Position numbers and translations under genes: made by a program. Under the pieces are notes generated by a model that saw only the letters and a list, made by a program, of their open reading frames with translations, made no database searches and was not told where the DNA came from. Positions 10,036-22,494 of a stretch of DNA of 64,000 nucleotides are shown here, in pieces. Within the stretch, counting starts at the first letter, position 1. Each line of letters begins with the position of its first letter. The stretch comes from Hedera helix (lineage: Eukaryota; Streptophyta; Magnoliopsida; Apiales; Araliaceae): NCBI GenBank assembly GCA_947179155.2, contig OX359282.1:32914221-32978220 (forward strand), in the 5' to 3' direction.

Positions 10036-11040
10036 TTCTGTTTCGAAAAAAATTGATTAGAGATATTCATAGTTCACCACAGTATAATTATATCTTAGCC
10101 GCACGAATCAAATCAACATAAAAATAATTATGACATAAATATAGAAGGGAGACTTCGCCAAGCTTAGGAATCACAATTCATATAAATGTCCAATTATTTA
10201 AACATAATTTTTCGGCTCTTAAGACATTTAATTTAGGGAATAATTTTAATTAAATTACTACCACCTAAATCACTCTCACTAGAAACATGTGTGCATGTGC
10301 AATTACAACATAACAATTTAATTTCATGTATCAAACAATTAATATTTCAAAATATTAACAAATGAATTAAATAATAAGCAATATTACACAATTTAATATA
10401 CCAAGTATATTATAAACACATCAAAAAACTTCCCAAAAATTTTAACAGTGTATTACCATCATAAAAGGTTACTGTAATTTTCTGGGATTTTTCTGATAAT
10501 TATGCTAATTATCACAATTAATTAATCATTGCACAATTAAGTTGGAAATTAACAAACATATCCAAATATATTACTTTTCCAAAACAAACAGTGGAAACAT
10601 CAATTATATGCAAATAATTAATTTCTGTAAAATTTTCGGAATTTATTAATTTCATTTAGTATTTATAAATCATTTTTTATATAAAATAATTAATAAAAAC
10701 ATTTTCTGAAATTAATTAACCGGGCGGGTCAAGAACTGTGCCAGTCAAGAACCGCGGGTCGGAACAGGGTCAGGGCGCAGGTCAACCGTCAGGCGCGTGT
10801 ATAACACGCGCTAGCTGTTGAAGGGCGTCCGCGCATTGTGCGGGCGCGTGGTTTACCGCGGTCGCTTGAGGCGTGTGTAGTACACGCGCCGCCTTCCTGA
10901 CCTCCGTTCGCGACGTTGTTTTTTCTGTTGTGATCGTCTGGATAAGCTGAGTTCAATGGTATGTTCAACCACCATTTTGGGAGCTCCCATAATAATGTTG
11001 TAATGAACGAGCAAGCCACTGAGAGTGGTTATTGCACTTC
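10036..11040 (-). other. Probable leader of the copia element with a GC-rich block
   Basis: This is AT-rich from 10036 to about 10720, then markedly GC-rich at 10722-10920 and AT-rich again. The GC block holds a perfect hairpin with GCGCGTGT and ACACGCGC arms around an ATA loop (10793-10811) and a second imperfect one near 10871-10892. I assign it to the copia leader because it lies directly upstream of gag; no LTR or primer site confirms this. The frames at 10789-11019 and 10961-11239 are not recognised. Confidence 0.4.
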
Positions 11041-11229
11041 ATCTTCAACCTCCAACCTCAAATTGCGATTTTTGCTTACATTACTGATGAAATATGAAAT
11101 TAATTTGTGTATATATATTCTGATATTAATGTATTGGATTGTTACATTAGCTATTTCTGACAGAATTTTCGAAGAAATTTTTGTCAGAATTCTGCAATTG
11201 CAATATTTGTTATGTATTTTCCTAATTTT

Positions 11230-11965
11230 TCAATATTAAAATAAACTAAGTAGTATTTACTTAGTTTTGTACTAATAACATAAAATGAAATGAACTAACA
11301 TAAAAAAAAGATAAGAAAATAAATTACATTAAATAAAATAATTATAGTAAACTAAAATATTTAAATTACATTAAATAATATAGTATAATATACTATAATG
11401 CAAATTATCTATTTATTAATAAAATAAAATAAAAATAAATAACATTAATTAAATATAATTACATAAAATTAAATTAAATTAAAGATAATGGAATGAAATT
11501 AAGTTACATTAAATATAATGAAAAATAAATTAAATTAAGTAAAATATAATTAATATAATATAATTAAATTAAATTAAATTAAGTAAAATAAATCAAAATA
11601 AAAGTAATATAATATAATATAATATAATTAAGTTAAATTAAATATAATTAAAATAAATTAAGCAAAATAAAATATAATTAAATTAATTAAATTAAATTAA
11701 TTACATAACATTAAGTTAAATTAAATATACTTAAAATAAAATAAATGAAATTCTTTAAAACAAAATAAAATAAAATAAATTTAATATAATATAATTAAAT
11801 AAAATAAAATGAAGTCAAATTAAATAAAATTAAGTGAAGTTAAATATAATTAAAAAAAATAAATTAAATTAAGTAAAATAAAAGAAACTAAATAAAATAT
11901 AATTTAATTAATTTAATATACTAAAATTAATTTAATATAATTAGATTAAATTCAATTCCTTCTAA
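11230..11965. repeat. Extreme AT-rich simple sequence, TTAAA/ATAAA type
   Basis: More than 700 bases are made almost only of A and T in short words such as AAATTAAATT, AAATAAAAT and ATATAAT, with few C or G. No gene is possible here. It separates the copia leader from the CACTA-like region and may have replaced the missing copia 5' LTR. Confidence 0.9.
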
Positions 11966-11974
11966 TCACTTGTG

Positions 11975-12401
11975 CATGGACTTTGGTTAGGAGCTTAGAA
12001 ACCCATTTGACATTCACTCACTAGGAGTGAATGTCGAATAGTCCCCCGTCTGGACTGTTGTTAGATTTTATGTCTCACTTAGGTTTGTGCCAACAATTTG
12101 AGTACGTTTTATTTGTTTTGGGACTTTTCGCTGATATTTTTACATGTTCTCTGAGTGCATACTTAGTCTACGTTGACGTGGTCTATTTCGTGTACTTAGA
12201 GACCATGGGGAGGTGCTGTCGAAATTTCTTTGAAACAGAAAAAGCGTGCTTAAGGTGTTGGCACAAGTGAGGAGACTATAAACATGATTCTGATGGGTTT
12301 GACGACTTATTAAATATAAACTTCAGAAGTATATTTTATTTAATTAAATTAATTAACTGCATATTAATTGCGTTTTATTTTTGTATTTCAATAATATATT
12401 T
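11975..12401 (+). other. Leader ahead of the PTTA-like gene
   Basis: About 300 bases here are less AT-biased than their surroundings (CCCCCGTCTGGACTG, CCATGGGGAGGTGCTG) and lead into the first exon. The frame at 12031-12270 has no recognisable domain. I see it as untranslated or degraded CACTA sequence. Confidence 0.35.
12009..12035. repeat. 11-bp-arm palindrome
   Basis: GACATTCACTC and GAGTGAATGTC flank the five-base spacer ACTAG. It lies in the transcribed-looking leader ahead of the PTTA-like gene. Confidence 0.8.
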
Positions 12402-14411
12402 ATGGTTAGGCATAGTGGTAGCGGTCGTGCAGGATCCTCTGACGGTACTCAGGGCGGGTCATTATCATCAGGTAGTAGGTTTTCTTAAATATTAATTTGT
12501 TTTGCTTACTATTTGTAGGTTATGTTTTGAGAATTGATTTATTAACTTTAATTATTCAATTTTAATTACAGATACTGCTCGCCGACGTCCCTGAGGGACA
12601 AACCTCGGGTTATTTGGTCGTCCGCCAGCTGTTGCGCATATTGTCCGCGTAGATGTCGACTCTGCGTAGTAAATGTAAAATAGTGTCATGTTAAATTGAA
12701 TTAATTTATTTTGTAAAACACATGTTATAACTTTGCGTTCTTTGTTTTGTATTGTAGTATTATGGATCCTGTGGCTAAGACCACTTTACACGCCATCTGT
12801 ATGACACACCTCTCCATTGGTTGCATGCGATTTACGCAGTACGCGCAGCATGATGCCTCCTTCATAGATATCGTGTTACGTGAATTTCACGTAAGTTATT
12901 TTAAATAATTTAAACTATATACGTACATACTACTTACACATTCAATTTATTTTTTCTAATAAGTTACTTCTTATTCTTAGATTTATTTTAGATATGAGGA
13001 GGGCATCTCTCAGGCAGCCGGCGACGGTGTTATTATTGCACATGTCGCTAAGAATTACGCCGACTGGTTGTACGAGATGAGACATAGGGCTGCCCGGGCA
13101 GTTGTAGATCAGCCCGGGACTACTATTCGAGACCATCAGCCCGATATTGTCTCAGATGCAGCATGAGAGGTCATATGTACTCATTGTGATGCTGATGACT
13201 TCAAAAAAAAAATCAGAACAAATGAAGAAAAATCGTAGTCAGCTCCGAGTAGTACATACTACGGGTTTACGGTCATTTGAAGAAGTGAAATCGGTATATA
13301 TATATTTAGTTTACTTTAATATTCTCATACAAATATGTATTATATAAAGGATAAATTAAAATTTTATTTTTTAGGTCATGAGCGGTGAGTTAGGACGACC
13401 TCCCACCATGATCGAGTTCTGGGATGGAGCCCACACGCCAAAGGAATGTACTATGTCACAGGCAGCTGCAGCTATACGGGTAAGAGTTTTTATAAAGTTA
13501 TGTAATAATTAGTATCACGTACTTAATTAAATGAGTTAATAAACTACCATATACATAATAAATTGCAGGACCGATTTTAGAGCCTTCGGGACAAGTGTGT
13601 AGCTGAGCTGCAGGCTGCTAGGGGAGATTCTACCATCACTCCGTCCGACATTAGCTTATCTAGGGATGAGGAGATGGCTCTTTGGGTCGCGTCTCAAGAT
13701 CCCCCTAGTAGCACTACGGGCATGTATCGAGTGTTGGGGCTGTAGAAGGTACAGGCATATACATTGACCGGAGATATTTATTGTACTATGTTGCTTGTTA
13801 ATTCAAAATTTATATTGATATTCAATACTTTTTTAATGTTATATTTAATTTTGCAGGTTCTAGCTAGCGTTCAAGAGGACATGTTGGACAATCTCATACG
13901 GGCGCTGGCTTGGACGACGCGTTGTTCCAGCGGGTTATGGCGGCGGGGTCGGAGACGTTTCGTACGGATCTGATATTCCGTAGTCATAGCCTACCTACTA
14001 GTGCCCGTCTTCACCAGCTTGCGCAGGACGTTGCAGCAGGGACTAGTGTCGAGAGTACGGGCATATCTCCGGAGCAGTTCGCCGCGATACGAGACGAGGT
14101 AATTCGGATGGTGACTACCCTGCTGTTGGAGGCTTTTGGCCCGATGTTGACGACGCGCCCAACTGCACAGATATTTTATTCAATTTAAGTTGTATATTCT
14201 GCATGTTCTGTTTAGCTGTGAATTTTTGTCTCAAGTTCGAACTAATTACTAATATTTGTAATTGTATTAACAGGATGGCAATTCCGAGTATGCTGGCGAT
14301 GTCGATCGCGACCGGGGGGGTGATAACGATGATTTTCATACACCACAGCAGAATCATCGATCCCCGACCGATGATTCTTTGCAGACAGCTGGTAGTACTA
14401 GTTTCATTTAG
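12402..14411 (+). pseudogene. CACTA (En/Spm) accessory gene with PTTA/Transposase_24-like domain
   Basis: This is a multi-exon remnant of the second gene of plant CACTA elements. The first exon (12402-12471) starts MVRHSGSGRAGSS and ends at CAG|GTAGTA. The recognisable core spans 13195-13740: KKSEQMKKNRSQLRVVHTTGLRSF, then after an intron GELGRPPTMIEFWDGAHT and MSQAAAAI, matching the family pattern of a basic NRS...HT.GSRSF stretch followed by a PP...F..TH segment. A later exon region (about 13860-14170) gives SPEQFAAIRDEVIRM, and a last exon at 14274-14411 begins after TTAACAG and ends DDSLQTAGSTSFI then TAG. Stops (near 12590, 12665, 13576 and 13743) and a frame switch near 13900 show decay. 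The family call is by motif order only. Confidence 0.6.
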
Positions 14412-14657
14412 GTTTATAGATTATAATTTAGTTATACTTACTTTAATTTAGCTTAATTGATTGTAATTCATCGTAATTTTGTTGAGTTTTGTAAAATATT
14501 GTACTTTTAAACGATGATTTATTTTATAATGTGTTGTCGTTTATATTTATTATAATTTACATGAAGAAATATGTTATTTGAACATAAATAATGGATTGCT
14601 GTTGTGTTGTTGGGATAAAAAAGGTTTGCAGGTACAAAAATGTGGTTTTAAAACCTG

Positions 14658-15096
14658 GCACTGGAAAAAAAGATAGCATATTTGAAAAAAAAAATTATAT
14701 TATTTCCAACGGAATTTTAATATTTCCGACGAAAATTCCGTCGGAATTAAAGCAGAAAGTAACAGTTTCATAAATGCTTTAAAAATCATTTCGGACGGAA
14801 TTCGTTAAGTCCGACAGAATATTTCGTCGAAATTAGATAACAATGGCCGACGGAATATATATTACCGATGGAATAAACTCTGTCGTAATTACATTAATAC
14901 CGACGAAATGAACGACGACAAAAACACCGTCGAGAGATAATATTTCCGACCGAATTTTTGACGCAAATAATCCAGACGCGCTTATTTTCGTTCGAATCTG
15001 CGACTGAATTTTCCGTCGGAAATAACTTATTTCCGACGGAAAAACTCTATATATGAGGGAATATTCTGTCGGAATTAACTCTTTTTCTTGTAGTGC
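14658..15096. mobile_element. 439-bp CACTA-like element end or CACTA MITE
   Basis: The right end read inward is GCACTACAAGAAAAAG, the common plant CACTA terminus; the left end is GCACTGGAAAAAAAG, a degenerate match. The interior is full of TTCCGACGGAATTT and its inverse, typical subterminal repeats. CCTG flanks both sides (14654-14657 and 15097-15100). CACTA elements normally make 3-bp duplications, so the extra base is either chance or part of the inverted repeat. It may be a separate MITE or the 3' end of the element that carried the gene at 12402-14411. Confidence 0.65.
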
Positions 15097-15182
15097 CCTG
15101 TCCCTATTTTTGCAGCATGCCAAAAATTGATTACCCCCTACAACCTATTGCTATGGATGAATTACATATATATATATATATA

Positions 15183-15769
15183 GGGGACTAATTATAAGAC
15201 ATACACCATTTATACCCTTTAAAACAAAAGTAAAGGCAAGGATTTGAGACTGAAAAACGATGTCCGCTTCTATTAATAGCGGATTATAAAAAAAATACGC
15301 TACTAATATAGTTGTAGGATTGACTTTATTAACTAGGGTTTATGGTTTATTAACTCACTTTTTAGCTAGATTTAGGGTTTATTAACCTTTGGTTAATAAA
15401 CCCTAAACCCTGATAAATAAACATTAAATCCTAGTTAATAAACTCTAAACCATGGTTACTAAACCCTTAACATTAGTTAATAAACCCTTAATCCTAGTTA
15501 ATAAACACTAAACCCTAATTTATAAATCATAAACCCTAGTTATTAAACTCTAAAATCTAGTTAATAAACCCTAAACCCTAAACCATAGTTAATAAAGTCA
15601 AACCCTTATTTTAATTAGTGTCTGTTACTATTAGCGTCATGTTTTTTTTATAGTCCGCTACTAATAGTAGCGGACGTCTCTAATCCTGATTGTTACTTTG
15701 TTTTAAAGGGTATAGATGGTGTATACCCTATAAGGATTCATAGCAAATACATGCTCTGGATCATTCCCC
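15183..15769. mobile_element. Fold-back MITE, copy 1 of a family
   Basis: The whole element is a long inverted repeat from GGGGACTAATTATAAG to CATGCTCTGGATCATTCCCC. Matching blocks on both arms include ATACACCAT-TATACCCTTT, AAAACAAAAGTAA, GTCCGCTACTAATAGTAGCGGAC (itself palindromic) and GGATTGACTTTATTAAC. The centre is about 250 bases of degenerate AGTTAATAAACCCTAAACCCT repeats. No coding capacity was seen. Confidence 0.75.
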
Positions 15770-15773
15770 AAAT

Positions 15774-15785
15774 TTACACACACAC

Positions 15786-15820
<35 letters not shown>

Positions 15821-15822
15821 CA
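15774..15822. repeat. (CA)n(TA)n compound microsatellite
   Basis: CA repeats followed by TA repeats, directly after the fold-back element. Confidence 0.9.
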
Positions 15823-16189
15823 CCAAGGACTATCCTTCTTGAAGGGTTAAAGTAATCTTAACACATCAAAAAGGATTTTAGAATCACTATAAATCCTAGG
15901 TAATCCCTCTTGATAATTATCACCTTATCAAAATCACCATAAAAGAATCTAATCCTAGATTGATTCAACCAAAAGGTCGTCCAAATCTTTATCACTTAAG
16001 GAAGTACAATTTGTATTAGACTCTATCAGATGTAATCTTTTATAAATACTCCACTACACTCATTGATCAATGTATGTTTAATTTAACTTTCTTATAACTT
16101 TTTGCATTTTTCTTTCTTCTTTACAATCTTTGGGGCTACAAAGGAGTAGGGGGCAAATAATTTGGATAAAAATATACACATACCAAATT

Positions 16190-16208
16190 TGGGAGGGGGG
16201 GGGGGGCG
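16190..16208. repeat. Poly-G run
   Basis: GGGAGG followed by an unbroken G run of about a dozen bases and CGC, inside otherwise AT-rich DNA. Confidence 0.85.
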
Positions 16209-16389
16209 CTTTGCTCAGTCCGACCATACTTTTGGTTCGCTCTTGGATCACGTACTCATGTGAGAGTAAACTTGTAAAAATATCAAATTTTATTTGTAAA
16301 AAAATCAACTTCCTAAAAAAACAAGAAAAGGAAATACTTTTCAACAAACATAAAAAATCATGTTAGTGTAATTAAAGTTAGCAAGTTCC

Positions 16390-17740
16390 ATGTGTTAGTA
16401 TATGCATTATATGATCCTTTTATTTAATTTGATTATAATCATGTTTAATGTATATTTGTAAAAATAAGTAGATTTTGTAAAGTTCTTGTTAAGTATTTTA
16501 TGTGAAGGGATTTAGTTAGAGATTACATTTGTACTGTTGATCCAAATCATAAAGTATTCATAGAGCTAAAGAAAAAGGTCACTTTAAGATTGCAGATTTA
16601 AGTGAAGATAGTCCACGATCACATAGTGAATATCAATTCGTAGAACTAGAATTATAGAGCCATTATATTCGTAGAACTAAAATAGTAGAGTAGAAACTAC
16701 CCTACACTACGAACGAAGACCCTCGCTATAGGCCAAATTTCTAGTAATGTTACTATTTGAAGACCAACTCTATGATTTCGCCCAACAAAAGACGAAAGAT
16801 GAAATCATAGAGTGTGGCAATCTGACAAGTTAGTTACAGGTTATAACAAAGATTACAAATCTTAATTTCATACTTCTCAAAATTGATCTTCACGCGTGTC
16901 TGTGATAATGACAAGACAGTAACTCTATGCAACTGCTATTTTTGTAAGGATAAAAGACACATGTCTGCTACTACATTAAATATAGTACTGAAGAAAGCGG
17001 CCAAAGATGGTCAAAGCAGACAACATTTGAAGTAAAATATTTGAATCTTGGAAAGTGTCACAGACATAATGGAGGAATGGTAACAATCCAACGAGCAAAT
17101 CTCAAGAAGACACTATAAAATAATTGCTACATCAAAGGCTAAGCATAATGATCAATCAAGAAAAAAAAGTGTTGAAAATATAAGGTTTCAAAATTCCATT
17201 CTACGACTCTGAAAAATACAAATTGCTGTTAACTCTATTCAAAAAGGACTTGATGGACCTTAGTAGCACCTAAAATAATAACTATCTCTTAGTGATTATA
17301 TAGGTCTTAGTGATTTATCAAAACCAAGTCTAAGTGACTTGTTTGATTCTTAGATAATCAACTTATTGTACAAATTTTAAGTAAACCTTGGTTTGTGTAA
17401 CTAAAATCATTCTTAGTGGATCATCTCTACTCACGGAGTAGAAGAGAAAATTAGAAAAAAAAATTCTCTAAACCTCTTAAAAATATTATTTTGTGTTATT
17501 TATTTTTGACATTTTATTTTTCTATCACTCTAACGTTTTTATTTGTAACTTATATCTATAATCATTAAATTTAAAATTGTGATTTTTTCATTCAATCTTT
17601 AAAGTTTTTTTTATATTCATATTTCACTGTGCTAATCAAGTAAATTTAACCTGTTTAATTACTTAGTAATATCTCTTTAAATAATTTTTTTTTTTAAATT
17701 TATATATTCAACCCCTTTCTAGATTCTTTGAAGTGTTTTT
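16390..17740. other. No gene seen; probable old LTR-retrotransposon remnant
   Basis: There is no open frame of note. The composition differs from the flanks, and phrases such as CTTAGTGATTTATCAAAACC, TTGATTCTTAGATAATC and the closing TATTCAACCCCTTTCTAG resemble the R/U5 and end of plant copia LTRs. No second LTR or target duplication was found, so the family is not assigned. Confidence 0.3.
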
Positions 17741-18600
17741 AGGAATAACATAGAAAAATTATATGAAGAACTCCTCCTACCATAGAAAAATTTGAAGAAA
17801 TAATCCATCTTTCATTTAGAAAATTAAAAACAAAATTTGTTCTTCATAGGGGTATATTATTTTCCAAGGGAAAAAGATAAAATACACCATTTCATTTCCT
17901 CATTTGCTTTTCACAGTAGATTCTTCCTATCCTCATTTACTTTTCACAGTGATTAAGATTCTATAGGCGGCGATGATGGATTTCTATAGATCGTATGTTT
18001 ATCGGTGATGATGATTTATTTATTTATTTATTTATTTATTTGTTTACTGGGTATAGATTTTGGTGAGATTTTTCATTTTGTAGGTGTAATTTTAGTGATG
18101 ATGGTTATGGGTTTATGCTATGGAGAGGGGAGAGAAGGATTAGAAGGAAAAATTATGGCTATTGGAAGGTGATGGTGCTGTGGTAGATTAAGCAAATTAC
18201 TTTGACTGGAAATTTTAAATGATTTTCTCCCATCTTTGATTTTAACAATCTAATTGTTCGTTTGGGTCTGGCCGTCTGGGTTAGCATTTGATAATTGGGT
18301 AGGATCTAGATCTGCGTTTTTTATTCTGATGAGAAATAAGAGTTAAAAGTGTTATAAAGTTATTATAATAGCTTGACTTTTTTACCATCGGACATTCAAC
18401 AAATGTAAAAATTCATTTGAAATAATAATTTTTAATTACACATAGGCAGTGGTTGCCACGTTATTAATTTATGACGTGATAGATTTAATTAAACGAAATT
18501 AAAAAAATTAATAGTTTAATTATTTAATTAAAAAAATTAAAAGATAAATCACCAAATAAAAAATAATAATATAATAAAATATATTTAAGGCTAATATATA
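17740..18600. other. No gene seen; AT-rich with a (TTTA)n run
   Basis: This holds ATTATATGAAGAACTCC (17756), which recurs at 26818 and marks the left edge of the duplicated block, a TTTA tetranucleotide run at 18008-18041, and otherwise unique AT-rich sequence. Confidence 0.5.
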
Positions 18601-18631
18601 TATGCTTGCCCCACAACTTTTTACAACAAGA

Positions 18632-18637
18632 AGCCTT

Positions 18638-18671
<34 letters not shown>

Positions 18672-18688
18672 AGTGTGTGTGTGTGAGT
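18632..18688. repeat. (TA)n(TG)n compound microsatellite
   Basis: TA repeats run into interrupted TG repeats immediately before fold-back copy 2. Confidence 0.9.
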
Positions 18689-19198
18689 GATCCATAATAT
18701 GTATTTATTATAGATCTTTATAAGGCATACATCATCTATAACATCCGTTCCAACTATCAACAATCAAGATTAAACTAGAGAAATACATGTCAACCGCTAC
18801 TAATACTAGCGGGCTAATTAGAATAAGGATTTGACTTATATTTACTAGAGTTTTTGACCTATATTAATTATAGTTTAGGATTTATTAATTAGAGTTTAAA
18901 ATTTACTAACCAAGATTATAGGTCAAAACTCTAGTTAATATAGGCCAAAACCCTAGTTGATAAATCCTAAATCCTAGTTAATAAATCATAAATAAACTTT
19001 AGTTAATATAGGTCAAACTCTTATCTTGATTAGTGTCTGCTATTATTAGTAACGGATGGTATATGTATTTTTTTACTATCCGCTATTGTTAAGAGCGTAC
19101 GTCGATTTTTAATTTCTAATCCTGTCTGGTTCTTTATTTTCAATAGTATAGATAATGTATATTCTATAAAAATTTATAACAAATACATACTATAAATT
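18689..19198. mobile_element. Fold-back MITE, copy 2
   Basis: The left end GATCCATAATATGTATTTATTATAG pairs with the inverse of TATAACAAATACATACTATAAA at the right end. The arms contain CGCTACTAATACTAGCGGG and TCCGCTATTGTTAAGAGCG, and the centre has TAGTTAATAAATCCTAAA-type repeats as in copy 1. It is more degraded than copy 1. Confidence 0.7.
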
Positions 19199-19309
19199 AG
19201 CCTCAATATATATATATATTTATATAATACTCACAAACCATGCATTAATGCATATACATTCTAAAGATAGATATAGTACAAGGAAAATTACACTCAAAAT
19301 CCAAAAGCA

Positions 19310-20896
19310 TAAAAAAATTGATGAGAGCATTTTAATTCTCACCCTAATTAAAAAGGCCGCTGGCAAAGAATCGATGAGCAGACAGTACTGAACTCTTTGA
19401 TGACAAACAAATGGGTGACAGAAAATGAAATTAGTGTCCCCAGCTGTATTTTACATTAGATATGGTATACGTACGTATATATCATAATTTATTTCTATAG
19501 ATATAGATATAAAGATCGGTGGGAGAGACAAAGAGAGGAGTGGTGTGGGAATGGAGGGAAAGAGGAGAAGTGAAATACATATGCATGTCCTTTGTGCTTT
19601 AAATGTAATGTCTGAATTTCCAACCATTAAATTGACAGGCAAAGAAAATAATGAAATGAGAATAAATTATATACGAATTATTTATAAAATTAGAGTTTTG
19701 TAATATTCAATAATAACATGTAACATAAAAAAGTTTTAAAAAAAAAGTCAACGATTTAAAATCTAATATATTTATTAAAATAATTTTATCATAATAAATA
19801 ACTAATATAAAATCTATTAATATGATTAAAATCACTTATTTTTTCTTAAATTTTTTATATGACATATTATTATTAACAAGTATAAAATTTAAATTTTACA
19901 AACTATCTGTATATAATTTATTTTCTAATAAAATTAGTCGCGAAGGCGGATAGTCGAGTTAAGTAATAGACAAACTTTCACACTTTATGGAGTTGCGGAG
20001 AGATTGTTCTACTAAGGCATGGCATGTGATGTGGGTCAATTTTTTAGGCAAAATTACAAATAGATTTTGGATGTGATGTGACGTGGCATGGCTCTATGTC
20101 ATTTTCGTCGAGAAATTACGTAGGAAGTTGGAAACAAAAATCATAAAATAAGTTACTGAAAATGTCAATTTTTGTGGTACAAAAGAGCATTACCGAAAGG
20201 CCAGCCAGCTAGAGCTGGTGGCCTCTGATCTATAAATGTCATCTAGATTGGGCCCACATTCAATGCGTATACATTCAGAAGTCTAAGTCAACGGGATTTT
20301 TGGGTATCTAAAAATTAAGAAGTTATTCAGTATTCTTTGATCATTACCGCACCTGATTTTTCCTAAAAATTGGACAGATTGGGACTTGGGAGAACATGCC
20401 CGCTCTATGAAAATGAGTAATGGACGTGAGACAGTTTTGGAATTGGAACCAGTTGACGTACTTGCATCGAACCATTTAACTTGAGCTAATGGGAAAAGGT
20501 TCGGTAGGTTAAAAGTTTAAAATTATTTTCAAATTAAAATTAAATTATTTTTGAAGTTGATAAGAAATGGAAAATAATTTTAGTGAGAGAGTTTTGGGTT
20601 TCAAAATTTTAATTTTTAAGACGTAAAAAATTTATACTTTTGACGAAATCACTTTTGACATAATGAGAGCGTAAGAACTTGTTCTTAAATTGTTGAATGA
20701 AAATTAAAATTCCTTATTCCAGATTTATTTGTTTCTTTTTCTTTTTCTTTTTTGCAATGCTTTAATAAATAATATTTAATTTTCTAATAAAATTATTTTT
20801 GAAAAAACTAAATTCGGTAGGTCAAAAACGAGGATTAAAAGTCCCCCAAGATCTTTCTTCATTCCTTATGATTACATTACACGAATTAGTGTATAA

Positions 20897-20951
<55 letters not shown>

Positions 20952-22480
20952 ATTCGTGTATCTATAATAATCATTTGCTATATATATTTACATGGGCATA
21001 TATTAATTGAGCCCTAATATACATATTTACACCCTTAAATCAACAACTCAAATATATAATAAGATTAACCGTCGCTATAAGTTTACATGTATAATTTACA
21101 TGTAAAAATATCAAAAATCTCATGAAAATATCACTTCCCTAATATCTTCTTCTTCTCTTTTTTTTTAATTTATTTGGGACAATGTATATATACACGCTAT
21201 TTTCACAAGAATCTAATGTCAAAAACTTGCATGCATGTACCCGAGTACCCGACTTCAAACCAAATGAAGAAATAGGACTATGACGTATGGATGATCGAAT
21301 TCATGATGTCATCTTACAAAATACTCCGTTTTATAATGAATGGTGGGGTTCGCTTTTGAAAATATATGGCACATTTGCTTACGGGTATATTTGTTTTTAG
21401 AAAAAATGATAATAATAAAAAGAACTAATGAAAATATAAATGAATTTTAATTTATATCAAATTTAAAAATATTTTAAATTAATTTAAAAAATTAAACTTG
21501 ATCCTACGATTTAAAATGAATTGAGTATTTAAGACTCGATCGAGCCAAATAACACAAATATGCACACACGCCATGGCATGAAAAAGAAAGATAACAACTG
21601 ATAGGGAGATTAAATTATTTTCCTAGCTAAATACAAATCTGCTTAATAGACTTAAAAAAACTGAAGACTTTGAAAAGTCAGAAGTCTGAATTCTGAATTA
21701 CAGCCATGAGTTAATTGGTCCAACAAGTTGAGTTAGGTGGTCCAACAAGTGCAACCAAGTATGGGACCAATACTTGTCGTATATTAATTAATTCTAAATT
21801 TAATAGTACAATTTTTTCTTAAGAAAGTGATGTATCTAAGGGACTGTGTGATTTTGATTTAATAGAATTAAATAGTTAAATGAATTAATAATTTAGTGTG
21901 TTTATTTTTGACTAAATAATTAAATCGGTTAGATTTTTTGACTGAATAATTAAGTTTAATTTTTTTTGTTTGAATAGTTAAATTCTAACAGAATAAAGTA
22001 AAAAAATGAATATATATATATTAATTATTACATTAAGTAATATTAAATAAATTTACAAAAAAATAAAATAATAAAAATATATTATTCAAATATTTCAGAT
22101 ATGTCACTTATTAAATAATTTTTCACTCAATATTCAAAATTTTATTTCATTCAACTCATTCAAATTATTTAAGTATTTAAAATTATTTTATTTAATTTTT
22201 ATCAAATACCCCCATAAACTTTTCTTTGGTTATGTTTGACCAAAATCAATTTACATAATCCTTCCATATATAATTTCCGAGGGAATATTAGATAAAACTT
22301 TGGTTCCATCAGTTTAGTTAATTCACTTTGAAAGCGAAATAAACACATCTATTTTAATTTATGATTTCTCATAGATTTCAAATTCAACATAGTAATTATA
22401 ATTTATCTTACCGCCAAATGACTACAACAAGGAAGAGCTTATTTCATTTTAAGATACAAACCCGGAGCATTTATATATAT
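19310..22480. other. No gene seen; downstream flank of PHT1, one half of a tandem duplication
   Basis: No coding sequence is supported. Many segments recur in the same order further right: for example 20098-20150 with 35783-35840 (AAATTACGTAGGAAGTTGGAA), 20220-20310 with 35990-36085, 20385-20560 with 36985-37170, 20830-20900 with 38130-38205, 20990-21045 with 39983-40045, and 21195-21320 with 41590-41720. A (TA)n run lies at 20898-20946. Confidence 0.7.
21838..22212. mobile_element. Possible hAT-type MITE
   Basis: The left end GGGACTGTGTGATTTTGATTTAA is an imperfect inverse of the right end, which read inward is GGGGGTATTTGATAAAAATTAAA. The length of about 375 bp and the AT-rich interior without a reading frame fit a MITE. 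The target duplication is not clear. Confidence 0.45.
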
Positions 22481-22494
22481 ACATAACAACTCGA

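Noticed and set aside
12031..12270. 79-codon open frame before the PTTA-like gene
   Set aside because: Hydrophobic but with no recognisable domain, and the first PTTA-like exon begins separately at 12402; treated as leader.
15330..15605. CCCTAAA-type words resembling an interstitial telomere repeat
   Set aside because: Only two perfect telomere units occur in tandem; the real repeat is the longer AGTTAATAAACCCTAAACCC unit inside a fold-back element.
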